Source: an uncultured Alistipes sp. (lineage in GTDB: Bacteria > Bacteroidota > Bacteroidia > Bacteroidales > Rikenellaceae). Taken from it: a DNA stretch of 8,993 nt. The notes under the pieces are model-generated. The model was not told where the DNA came from. It did no database searches and saw only the letters and a program-made list of their open reading frames with translations. The DNA lies in assembly GCA_900770585.1 (NCBI GenBank), contig CAAGKW010000111.1, forward strand, positions 1 to 8,993, read 5' to 3'. Position 1 is the first letter of the stretch. Every line of letters starts with the position of its first letter. Below are positions 1 to 6,991 of the stretch, one piece after another. The translations under genes were made by a program, and so were the position numbers.

Positions 1-434
1 GCAAAGCTCTCGCCGATGTTACCGCCGAGCGCCACGCGGAAGCCCGCATCGCGCAGGATCTGGTAGGTGAGCGAGGTGGTCGTGGTCTTGCCGTTAGAGC
101 CTGTGATACAGATAGTTCGAGCCTTACCCTTGTAGCGACCCGCGAACTCGATCTCCGAGATGATCGGTGTTCCCTGCTCGCGCAGAGCCTTCACCACGGG
201 CGCCTTCTCGGGGATACCGGGGCTCTTCACCACCTCGTCGGCCGCCAAAATGCGCTCCATCGTGTGGCCGCCCTCCTCGTACTCGACGCCCCACTCATCC
301 ATCGCCGCCTTGTAGCGATCGCCGATGCGACCCGCGTCCGAAAGGAAGGTCGCAAAGCCCAATTTCTTAGCCAAAATTGCCGAGCCGTAACCGCTGATAC
401 CGCCACCCAGCACTACTATCTTCTTCTGTTTCAT
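1..434 (-). CDS. murD: UDP-N-acetylmuramoyl-L-alanine--D-glutamate ligase (MurD), N-terminal part, cut by the window edge
   Basis: This is the cytoplasmic ATP-dependent ligase that adds D-glutamate to UDP-MurNAc-L-Ala in peptidoglycan precursor synthesis. I translated the minus strand from the ATG at 434; 144 codons are visible and the frame stays open to the window edge. The N-terminus shows a Rossmann-like nucleotide-binding segment (VVLGGGISGYG, residues 7-17), then SPGIP (71-75), which is typical of MurD. The Mur-ligase P-loop TGSNGKTTT lies at 111-119 and GGNIG at 137-141. MurD enzymes are usually about 440-450 residues, so roughly two thirds is missing. The start lies 4 nt past the mraY stop, which implies co-transcription and possibly translational coupling. 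There is no Shine-Dalgarno motif. MurC and MurF share the P-loop, but the SPGIP and GGNIG motifs and the position after mraY favour MurD. Confidence 0.95.
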   Translation of the reverse strand, partial: MKQKKIVVLGGGISGYGSAILAKKLGFATFLSDAGRIGDRYKAAMDEWGVEYEEGGHTMERILAADEVVKSPGIPEKAPVVKALREQGTPIISEIEFAGRYKGKARTICITGSNGKTTTTSLTYQILRDAGFRVALGGNIGESF

Positions 435-438
435 TGTT

Positions 439-1689
439 TTATCGGATTTTGAGGGTTACGAGCGCCACCGCTGCCAGCAGAATCGACACGATCCAGAATC
501 GGTTGACGATCTTCACCTCGTGGAAACCGCGCTTCTGATAGTGGTGGTGCAGGGGCGACATCAGGAAGATGCGACGACCCTCGCCATATTTACGTTTTGT
601 GAATTTGAAGTAGCTCACCTGAATCATCACCGACAGCGCCTCAACCAAAAAGACACCGCACATCACCGGCAGCAGCAACTCCTTGCGAATCAGCAGTGCA
701 AAGACCGCAATCACGCCACCGATAGCCAGCGAGCCCGTATCGCCCATAAACACCTGCGCGGGGAACGAGTTGTACCACAGAAAACCGATCAGTGCACCGG
801 TCATTGCCGCCGCGAAGACCACCAGCTCGCCACTATGCGGGATATACATAATGTTCAGATAATCAGCATAAACGATGTGGCCCGAGAGGTATGCCAACAC
901 ACCTAACACGACCACAATCGGCGCCGAGACACCCGTGACCAAACCGTCAAGACCGTCCGTGAGGTTTGCTCCGTTCGACACCGCCGTGATGACGAAAATC
1001 GCCACCAGAACATAGACCAACCAGCCGAGCGTCTCGTTGCCGCCCGCCAGCCATTTGTAGTCGAACTCGTTGTCCTTGATGAACGGAATGGTCGTCTGCG
1101 TCGTCTTAACACCCTCAACGACAGCCGTTTCAGGCACCTTACCCTGCTCGGGAGCAAAGTAGTTCTGCTCGACCACCTCGCCACGCAACTCGCTCGGCAG
1201 GCTCGCGCCCTCGCGCACCACGATATCCGAGTGGAGCCACATCGTCGTACCCACGATCAGACCCAAGCCGACCTGACCTACGATCTTGAAACGACCCTTC
1301 AAGCCCTCCTTGTTGTGGCGGAAAACCTTGATGTAGTCGTCGGCACCGCCGATCAGACCCAGCCAAATGGTCGAGATCAACATCAACTGAATATAGATGT
1401 TCGTCAGGTCGCAGAACAACAACATCGGCACCACGATAGCCAGCAGAATGATGATACCACCCATCGTCGGGGTACCCTTCTTCTGCATCTGACCTTCGAG
1501 GCCGAGGTTACGAATCTCCTCGCCAATCTGCAAGCGTGCCAGGCGGTCGATGATGCGACGACCGAAGACAATGGCAATCAACAGAGCGGTGATGATGGCC
1601 ATCGCCGCACGGAACGACAAATATTGGAACATTCCTGCTCCGGGCAGCGAAAACGCATCGCCCAAATATTCGAAAAGTGAATATAACAT
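439..1689 (-). CDS. mraY: Phospho-N-acetylmuramoyl-pentapeptide transferase (MraY)
   Basis: This integral inner-membrane enzyme transfers phospho-MurNAc-pentapeptide from UDP to undecaprenyl phosphate, making lipid I. The 416 residues carry the family signatures in order: KGTPTMGG (71-78), the catalytic-site Asp pair GADDY (115-119), NLTDGLDG (242-249), FMGDTG (314-319) and the histidine motif [10 protein letters not shown] (379-388). Many hydrophobic segments are visible, for example around 25-43, 78-93, 98-114, 136-151, 221-239 and 252-270. The protein is longer than the roughly 360-residue E. coli enzyme because of a polar insertion at about 152-218, predicted to lie in an extracytoplasmic loop. 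The insertion separates one hydrophobic segment from the next and does not disturb the catalytic motifs. The ATG at 1689 follows a 39-nt A/T-rich gap after murE, the widest gap in this operon. The assignment is very secure. Confidence 0.97.
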   Translation of the reverse strand: MLYSLFEYLGDAFSLPGAGMFQYLSFRAAMAIITALLIAIVFGRRIIDRLARLQIGEEIRNLGLEGQMQKKGTPTMGGIIILLAIVVPMLLFCDLTNIYIQLMLISTIWLGLIGGADDYIKVFRHNKEGLKGRFKIVGQVGLGLIVGTTMWLHSDIVVREGASLPSELRGEVVEQNYFAPEQGKVPETAVVEGVKTTQTTIPFIKDNEFDYKWLAGGNETLGWLVYVLVAIFVITAVSNGANLTDGLDGLVTGVSAPIVVVLGVLAYLSGHIVYADYLNIMYIPHSGELVVFAAAMTGALIGFLWYNSFPAQVFMGDTGSLAIGGVIAVFALLIRKELLLPVMCGVFLVEALSVMIQVSYFKFTKRKYGEGRRIFLMSPLHHHYQKRGFHEVKIVNRFWIVSILLAAVALVTLKIR

Positions 1690-1728
1690 AGGTTTGGTTT
1701 AGTTTTCTATATTTTAAAAGTCTGTTTA

Positions 1729-3186
1729 TTAACGTTTTGTACGCAGTGTGTCGAACGCCTCGCGCACCTGCTCGCGGTCGTCGAAGTGGTGCTTGACGCC
1801 CTCCACCTCCTGATAGGTCTCGTGGCCCTTGCCCGCAATGAGGATCACATCGCCCGCCTCGGCCAGCATCACTGCCGTGCGGATCGCCTCGCGACGATCC
1901 ACTATGCGCAGGTAGCGATCCGTCGGCTCCAAGCCCGCAACCATATCGTCAAGAATCGCATTGGGATCCTCGCCACGCGGATTGTCCGAGGTCAAAATCG
2001 CGCGATCGCCACCTCGAACTGCTATCTGAGCCATCTCGGGGCGTTTGGTCTTGTCGCGGTTGCCACCACAACCGACCACAACGGTCAGTCGACCCGCACC
2101 GCGAATATCGTTGATCGTGTCGATCACATTCTGCAACGCATCGGGCGTATGTGCATAGTCGACAATCGCCGTCACGCCGTCCTCCGAGCGCAGTGCCTCG
2201 AAACGTCCATTGACCGACTCCAACATCGACAGCACACGCAGCACCTCCTCCCGATCGGCACCGAGCAGCACCGCCGCACCATAGACCGTCAGCAGATTGT
2301 AGGCGTTGAATCGACCGAGGAAGCGCACCCACAGCTCGCGTCCGTCCACGCGCAGCAACATTCCGTCGAGGTGCATCTCGATCACTCGACCAACGAAGTC
2401 GGCCATCGAGCGCAACGACAATCGGCACACCTTTGCGCGGGTGTTCTGCACCATCACCTCGCCATTGCGGTCGTCGACGTTGACCAGCGCAAAGGCCTCG
2501 CGCGGCAGTTCGTCGAAGAACAACTTCTTGGCACGGATATACTCCGCGAAGGTCTTATGGTAGTCCAGATGGTCGTGCGTGATGTTCGAGAACAGCGCTC
2601 CCGCAAAGTGCAGACCGCCGATGCGACGCTGCACAATGCTGTGCGACGACACCTCCATAAAGCAGTAGTCGCAACCCACCTCAACCATTTCGGCCAGCAG
2701 AGCATTGAGCGTAATCGGGTCGGGCGTGGTGTGTGTCGTGGGCACTACACGACCGTCGATTCGATTCTCGACCGTCGAGAGCAGACCCACACGATAACCC
2801 AACGCGCGGAACATTTCGTAGAGCAGTGTCACGGTCGTGGTCTTGCCATTTGTGCCGGTGATACCGACCAACTTCAACTGCTCCGAGGGGCGGTCGTAGA
2901 AGTTCGACGCCATCTGACCCACAACTGCCGACGTATCCTCAACCACCACGTAGCACACCTGCTCGTTGAGTTCCTCGGGCAGCTGCTGGCAGACCACCGC
3001 CACCGCACCCGACGCCACCGCGCCCGCGATGTAGGCGTGGCCATCGGTTGCCGTTCCGACCACCGCAAAGAACATCGTGCCCGACACGACACGACGCGAG
3101 TCTAGAGCCAGCGCACTGACCTCAACCGCCGTCGAACCGACCACGCGACACTCGATGCCTTCGATTATATCTTTAACCTGTTTCAT
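1729..3186 (-). CDS. murE: UDP-N-acetylmuramoyl-tripeptide synthetase, meso-diaminopimelate-adding (MurE)
   Basis: This cytoplasmic ATP-dependent ligase adds the third stem-peptide residue to UDP-MurNAc-L-Ala-D-Glu. The 485 residues are of normal length for the family. An N-terminal uridine-binding domain includes LDSRRVVSG (28-36). The central ATPase domain has the P-loop GITGTNGKTTT (108-118), TTPDP (153-157), MEVSSHS (177-183) and THDHLDYH (203-210). The Lys in YIRAKK, near residue 220, is the likely carbamylated metal-ligand residue. The C-terminal domain has GRFE (327-330), VDYAHTPDAL (342-351), GCGGNRDKTKRP (372-383) and GKGHETYQ (452-459). The motif SDNPR at 400-404 is the signature of meso-DAP-specific enzymes; the L-Lys-adding enzymes differ there. 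The predicted peptidoglycan is therefore meso-DAP type. The gene lies 11 nt after ftsI, and no murF follows it. Confidence 0.97.
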   Translation of the reverse strand: MKQVKDIIEGIECRVVGSTAVEVSALALDSRRVVSGTMFFAVVGTATDGHAYIAGAVASGAVAVVCQQLPEELNEQVCYVVVEDTSAVVGQMASNFYDRPSEQLKLVGITGTNGKTTTVTLLYEMFRALGYRVGLLSTVENRIDGRVVPTTHTTPDPITLNALLAEMVEVGCDYCFMEVSSHSIVQRRIGGLHFAGALFSNITHDHLDYHKTFAEYIRAKKLFFDELPREAFALVNVDDRNGEVMVQNTRAKVCRLSLRSMADFVGRVIEMHLDGMLLRVDGRELWVRFLGRFNAYNLLTVYGAAVLLGADREEVLRVLSMLESVNGRFEALRSEDGVTAIVDYAHTPDALQNVIDTINDIRGAGRLTVVVGCGGNRDKTKRPEMAQIAVRGGDRAILTSDNPRGEDPNAILDDMVAGLEPTDRYLRIVDRREAIRTAVMLAEAGDVILIAGKGHETYQEVEGVKHHFDDREQVREAFDTLRTKR

Positions 3187-3197
3187 TCTATCTTGTG

Positions 3198-5429
3198 TTA
3201 TTTAAGTACCAATTGCACATAGTCGCCACGTCGAATCGCCGTGCCCGCCGCCACGCTCTGGCTCGTCACACGTCCGTGACCCGTAACCCCGACACGCAGA
3301 CCGCGACTCTCCAACAGGTAGATCGCATCCTTCAATCCCATACCGACCACTCGCGGCATCTTGCCCGCATCGGCTTTGATCTGGCTGAACTCGGCACGCT
3401 GCGTCGAATCGTCCACCTCGGCAAGCGACCAGCCACGACGCTCGTCGGTCGAAAAGGCCATATCGAGCTTCGAAGCCACCTCGCGCATCTGCTCGGTGCG
3501 ACCGCCTTTGACCTGCGTGGGACGCTTTGTTGCCGCCACCTGCTCGATCGGATTGCGCCAATCGCTCTCCATCGTGTAGAGACTGTAAATGATGTCGCGC
3601 ACCACGGGACCCGAAACGCCCGCACCATAGTAGGCACCTCGCGAGGCGTTGTTGCGCACGGCCACCATAACCGTATATTTCGGAGCGTCGGTGGGGAAAT
3701 AGGCCACCATACTACCCAAAAAATCCTTCGTGCCGACCACCTGCGCCGTACCCGTCTTTGCCGCCACACGGAACAGAGCCGTATCGCGCACAAAAAATGC
3801 ACGTGCCGTACCCGTCAGCGCCACCTCCTCCAAGCACTCCTGCACCTTCGAAAGCGCACCCGACGAGCAGATACGTTCGTTGAGCACCTCGGTTTCGAAC
3901 TTTTGGATCACACGACCATCTTTGCGCACCTCGCGTATCAAGCGCGGAGCCACCATACGACCCTCGTTAGCCACGGCATTGTAGAGCGTTGCTGTTTGGA
4001 TCGGGGTAATCTCATTCTCGTATCCGTAGGCAATTTGGCACAAACGGTTGTTGTAGATCCACGTGCGACGCACCTCACGGCTGGCAGGATCGTCATCGGT
4101 CGGATAGTCGTTGAATCGGGGTGCCTGCTCGCCAAACTCCGTAAGTCCCATCGGTCGATCCATATGCAGCTTACGCAAGAAGGCTACGTAGTTCTCGGGG
4201 TGATCCTTATAGGCCTGATAGATAGCGTTGGCAAAGAAGATATTCGACGAGTGGGCCACACAATACTTCATCGACATCGTGTCGCAGAAGGCGTGGTCGT
4301 CGCGGATACCCTGCGCCTTGGGGTTGGGACCGACCTTGATGCGTTGATCCTTACCTGCCGAAGTCACCTGACCCTCTTTGATCGGGATTCGGATATTGAT
4401 ATCCATACCCTTGTCCTCGACCAGCGCCAGCAACGACGCCAACTTGAAGGTCGAGCCGGGGCACATACGCTTGAAGGCATTGTCGTCGATCTCGGCATAG
4501 ACTCCCGGCGAGGTTTCCGAGAGATTCGACAGCGCCAGAATCTCGCCCGTCTCGACACTCATCACGATTGCCGTGCCCCAAATGGCATTATGGGCAACCA
4601 TATTCTTGCGCAGAGCCACGTCCGAGATCTCCTGAATACGGCGATCGAGCGTCGTGACGATATCCACACCGTCGATCTTAGGGCGGTCGTCCTCGGCACC
4701 ATCGGTCGCCACGTTCGAGGTGAAACGGTGGGCAATGCGCTGGCGCGACTGCTGTCCGTCCACACCTCGCAACACCGAGTCGAAAACGTGCTCGATACCA
4801 AACGGGGTCTTGATTCGGTCGTTCTGGAACTTACCCACCGTACGCTTGGCGATGTCACCCAGCGGGTAGATACGCATCAGGCTATCTTCGAGCGTATAGG
4901 TCAGACCGATGTCCCAATTCAGAATGGTGAACTGCTTGATCTGGCTCCACTCCTTGTAGTCGATCCAGCGCGGTAGCAGTTCGATCGACTTATAGCGACG
5001 GCGACCCTTATCGTCGAAGCGCTTATGGTTGTGATACGCAGCAAATTTCTGCTTGAAGTAGCTCTTCGGGTAGCCCTCCTTGGCGAAATAACCGCCCAGC
5101 AGACCCGCCAGCGAATCCGAGAGTTTGTTGTAACGCTCGACCGAGTCGAGAGCCTCCGAACCGAAGTCGAACGACACCTGATAGAGTGGCAAAACCGTTG
5201 CCAACGGCTCGCCATCGCGCATCAGAATATCGCCACGACGCGCTTTGAGGGTCTTGGTCGTGAGGATACGATTCGAGATCGCCTCGGCATACTCGGCTGT
5301 CGAGCGGCTGAAATGCTGGATATAGACCAAACGCGCAATGATCGCCACCACCATCACAAAGAAGGTGACATAGAGCCACAGTGCACGGAGGCGGATCTGG
5401 CGTTTGATGGTATATTTCTGTTCGGGCAT
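3198..5429 (-). CDS. ftsI: Septal peptidoglycan transpeptidase, class B PBP with C-terminal PASTA domain (FtsI/PBP3-like)
   Basis: This membrane-anchored D,D-transpeptidase cross-links septal peptidoglycan during division, normally in complex with FtsW and FtsQLB. In the 743 residues a short basic cytoplasmic tail precedes one signal-anchor segment at about 17-37. Next come the class B dimerisation-type N-terminal domain with ARRGDI (63-68) and the penicillin-binding domain. The catalytic triad motifs are all present: SxxK as STFK (326-329, nucleophile Ser326), SxN as SSN (394-396) and KTG (558-560). The C-terminal segment (about 688-743), starting near MPRVVGMGLKDAIYLLE, is a single PASTA domain. 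E. coli FtsI (about 590 residues) lacks PASTA, whereas many Bacteroidota and Gram-positive homologues have it. The start at 5429 is 3 nt past the ftsL stop. Neighbours and domains identify the divisome PBP rather than the elongation PBP2. Confidence 0.96.
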   Translation of the reverse strand: MPEQKYTIKRQIRLRALWLYVTFFVMVVAIIARLVYIQHFSRSTAEYAEAISNRILTTKTLKARRGDILMRDGEPLATVLPLYQVSFDFGSEALDSVERYNKLSDSLAGLLGGYFAKEGYPKSYFKQKFAAYHNHKRFDDKGRRRYKSIELLPRWIDYKEWSQIKQFTILNWDIGLTYTLEDSLMRIYPLGDIAKRTVGKFQNDRIKTPFGIEHVFDSVLRGVDGQQSRQRIAHRFTSNVATDGAEDDRPKIDGVDIVTTLDRRIQEISDVALRKNMVAHNAIWGTAIVMSVETGEILALSNLSETSPGVYAEIDDNAFKRMCPGSTFKLASLLALVEDKGMDINIRIPIKEGQVTSAGKDQRIKVGPNPKAQGIRDDHAFCDTMSMKYCVAHSSNIFFANAIYQAYKDHPENYVAFLRKLHMDRPMGLTEFGEQAPRFNDYPTDDDPASREVRRTWIYNNRLCQIAYGYENEITPIQTATLYNAVANEGRMVAPRLIREVRKDGRVIQKFETEVLNERICSSGALSKVQECLEEVALTGTARAFFVRDTALFRVAAKTGTAQVVGTKDFLGSMVAYFPTDAPKYTVMVAVRNNASRGAYYGAGVSGPVVRDIIYSLYTMESDWRNPIEQVAATKRPTQVKGGRTEQMREVASKLDMAFSTDERRGWSLAEVDDSTQRAEFSQIKADAGKMPRVVGMGLKDAIYLLESRGLRVGVTGHGRVTSQSVAAGTAIRRGDYVQLVLK

Positions 5430-5432
5430 AAA

Positions 5433-5969
5433 TTAGTCGTTATCAATTATATAGGTTTGAGTCGGAAGCTCTTCGAGGTTCAACCCGCGAGCCTTCGACT
5501 GTTCGATGATCGCACCGCGCGACGTGGCGCGATACAGCTGTTCGGACTGGCGTACCGACTGCTCCTGCAACACTCGCAGTTCGTCTTGCAGACGCGAACG
5601 CTTGATATCCCAACGCAGTGCCGTGAAGAGAATGAAGATACTCAGGAAGAACATTCCCGCCACGAACATCAGATAGGGGTAGATGTGTCGCGTCTCCTCG
5701 TTGGTCAGGATCTCGCCCGTGAAAATGGCCTTGAAGGTCTTGTTCCACCAGCTGTTCTGGCGGCGCTCCTCGCGTTCGCGCTCCTCCTGCTCGGCCGCCT
5801 CCTGCTCCAAACGCAGACGCTCATCCTCGGCCAGGTCCTCCGCCGCCGCACCACTCATCACACGCACCACCTGCTCGCGGATCATACGTTCGCGCTCGGC
5901 TTTGGCCGCTGCACGCTCGCGCTCCTCACGAAACGAGGGGTCGATCTCGATATCTTCGTCGTATCTCAT
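5433..5969 (-). CDS. ftsL: FtsL-like division protein with long charged cytoplasmic N-terminus
   Basis: This is a small bitopic membrane protein, probably the FtsL subunit that activates FtsWI in the divisome. FtsL proteins diverge strongly in sequence, so the call rests on architecture and position between rsmH and ftsI. The 178 residues show a cytoplasmic N-terminal region of about 95 residues that is very rich in Glu, Arg and Ala (roughly 12-72, likely helical or coiled coil). One transmembrane segment follows at about 97-117 (IYPYLMFVAGMFFLSIFIL). After it comes a periplasmic coiled-coil-like stretch (about 120-150), and then a short tail with IIEQSKARGLNLEELP (154-169), resembling the FtsL end region. 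Classical FtsL is about 90-120 residues, so the cytoplasmic extension is notable. The gene starts 17 nt after rsmH and stops 3 nt before ftsI. Confidence 0.85.
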   Translation of the reverse strand: MRYDEDIEIDPSFREERERAAAKAERERMIREQVVRVMSGAAAEDLAEDERLRLEQEAAEQEEREREERRQNSWWNKTFKAIFTGEILTNEETRHIYPYLMFVAGMFFLSIFILFTALRWDIKRSRLQDELRVLQEQSVRQSEQLYRATSRGAIIEQSKARGLNLEELPTQTYIIDND

Positions 5970-5986
5970 TGTCTGCTAATCAGTTT

Positions 5987-6898
5987 TTAAAGTTTTTCGG
6001 CTGCACGCAGTCGTGCACTACGCGAACGGGGGTTGCGCTCGATCTCCTCGGCCGAGGGCGCCACAGCCTTGCGCGTAACGAGTTGCCACGGCGTTGTCGA
6101 GCGACCGAAGAAGTCCTTTTCGGCCTGTGCCGAGAAGGTTCCGTTGCGCATAAAGTTCTTGACCAGACGATCTTCGAGCGAGTGGTACGAGATGACCGAC
6201 AGTCGACCACCCGGGCGCAACATCTTCAAACTCTGCTCCAAAGCCATCTTCAACGCCTCCATTTCGCCATTGACCTCGATACGCAGTGCCTGAAAGAGCT
6301 TGGTCAGGAACTTACTCTCGTCCTTGCGGGGGGTGCAGGGCGCAACCGCCTCAACCAACTGAGCCGTAGTGAGGATCGGAGCCGTCGCACGAGCTCGCAC
6401 AATGCAGTTGGCCGCCTTGTAGGGGGTATCGATCTCGCCCCACTCGCCAAAGATGCGTGTGAGGGTCTCAGCGTCGGCCTCATTGACGATGTCGGCAGCC
6501 GAACGACCATTGCGGTAGTTCATACGCATATCGAGCGGAGCCTCGCCACGGAACGAGAAACCGCGCTCGGTGCAGTCGAAGTGGTGCGACGACACGCCCA
6601 GATCGGCCAGAATGCCATCGACCTGCTCGACACCACGGTAGCGCAGGGCACCGCGCAGAAAGCGAAAGTTGCTCTCGACGAAGTGGAAACGGGGATCGTC
6701 GGGGCAGTTGGCCTTGGCGTCGGGGTCTTGGTCGAAGCTGAACAGACGTCCGCGCTCCGAAAGCTGAGAGAGGATATGACGCGAGTGGCCTCCGCCACCG
6801 AAGGTCAGATCGACGTAGGTGCCATCGGGGTCGATCGCAAGCAAATCGACCGACTCTGAGAGCAATACGGGGGTATGATATGTAGCTGTTTCGTTCAT
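5987..6898 (-). CDS. rsmH: 16S rRNA (cytosine(1402)-N4)-methyltransferase (RsmH/MraW)
   Basis: This is a SAM-dependent methyltransferase that modifies C1402 in the decoding centre of 16S rRNA and is commonly the first or second gene of dcw clusters. From the chosen ATG at 6898 the product has 303 residues, close to the usual 300-315. It begins TYHTPVLLSE, the conserved family N-terminus. Further motifs are the SAM-binding DLTFGGGGHS (30-39), ADLGVSSHHFD (98-108), RGFSFRGEAPLDMRM (112-126), SVISYHSLEDR (234-244) and the basic C-terminal NPRSRSARLRA (289-299). An in-frame ATG at 6970 would add 24 residues (starting MDTKIENM) that do not resemble the family. That ATG lies inside the divergent inverted repeat and upstream of the best promoter-like box, so I reject it. 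mraZ, the usual upstream neighbour, is not adjacent. Confidence 0.96.
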   Translation of the reverse strand: MNETATYHTPVLLSESVDLLAIDPDGTYVDLTFGGGGHSRHILSQLSERGRLFSFDQDPDAKANCPDDPRFHFVESNFRFLRGALRYRGVEQVDGILADLGVSSHHFDCTERGFSFRGEAPLDMRMNYRNGRSAADIVNEADAETLTRIFGEWGEIDTPYKAANCIVRARATAPILTTAQLVEAVAPCTPRKDESKFLTKLFQALRIEVNGEMEALKMALEQSLKMLRPGGRLSVISYHSLEDRLVKNFMRNGTFSAQAEKDFFGRSTTPWQLVTRKAVAPSAEEIERNPRSRSARLRAAEKL

Positions 6899-6915
6899 TT
6901 TTGCATATTTGGGCG

Positions 6916-6923
6916 TAAAGTTA
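6916..6923 (-). promoter_or_regulatory. Weak candidate -7 box for the dcw operon
   Basis: On the minus strand this reads TAACTTTA, seven of eight positions matching the Bacteroidota -7 consensus TAnnTTTG. It would start transcription about 11 nt before the rsmH ATG at 6898. No convincing TTTG lies at the expected distance upstream, so the site is tentative. The dcw operon may also be read from elsewhere. Confidence 0.3.
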
Positions 6924-6955
6924 CTCAAAAAATGAGGATTTTCGCGCATATTTTC

Positions 6956-6963
6956 TATCTTTG
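6956..6963 (+). promoter_or_regulatory. Bacteroidota-type -7 box (TATCTTTG) for the first acyltransferase gene
   Basis: TATCTTTG fully matches the Bacteroidota sigma-ABfr -7 consensus TAnnTTTG and lies 21 nt upstream of the ATG at 6985. The predicted transcription start is near 6970, giving a leader of only about 15 nt. The region where a -33 TTTG should lie (about 6933-6936) reads TGAG, so the -33 element is poor. The same decamer CTATCTTTGT occurs before the next two plus-strand genes, which raises confidence. Confidence 0.6.
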
Positions 6964-6991
6964 TATCCATAAAAAGTATTTTTTATGGATA
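6964..6991. repeat. 12-bp perfect inverted repeat spanning the acyltransferase start codon
   Basis: The left arm TATCCATAAAAA (6964-6975) is the exact reverse complement of the right arm TTTTTATGGATA (6980-6991), separated by the 4-nt spacer GTAT. The right arm contains the ATG at 6985. The repeat begins immediately after the -7 box and overlaps the predicted transcription start. It could be an operator for a dimeric regulator, or a hairpin affecting translation. If transcription starts near 6970, only about six A-U pairs of the hairpin would remain in RNA, so a DNA-level role is more plausible. It may also be chance in an A/T-rich spacer. Confidence 0.6.

Noticed and set aside
167..452. Short plus-strand open frames near the left edge
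   Set aside because: They overlap the murD N-terminus on the opposite strand, which has the Rossmann and P-loop motifs; their Pro/Arg-rich translation is typical of noise.
1690..1728. Possible internal promoter in the 39-nt gap between murE and mraY
   Set aside because: The gap is A/T-rich, but I find no TAnnTTTG box in the minus-strand direction with a suitable -33 element.
1786..3105. A 439-codon open frame on the plus strand opposite murE
   Set aside because: It is antisense to murE, which has all family motifs. The composition is His/Arg/Gln-rich and shows no domain.
3195..4976. A 593-codon open frame on the plus strand opposite ftsI
   Set aside because: It lies wholly within the strongly supported ftsI. 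Its translation is rich in His, Arg and Thr with no recognisable domain, as expected from antisense reading of a biased GC-rich gene.
5025..6859. Plus-strand open frames of 321 and 296 codons opposite ftsI/ftsL and rsmH
   Set aside because: Shadow frames of well-identified genes, with no motifs and no promoter-like box at their starts.
6899..6970. Upstream ATG at 6970 as the rsmH start, giving a 327-residue protein
   Set aside because: The 24 extra residues do not match the family, whose N-terminus is close to TYHTPVLL. The ATG is a by-product of the inverted repeat, and the candidate promoter lies downstream of it.
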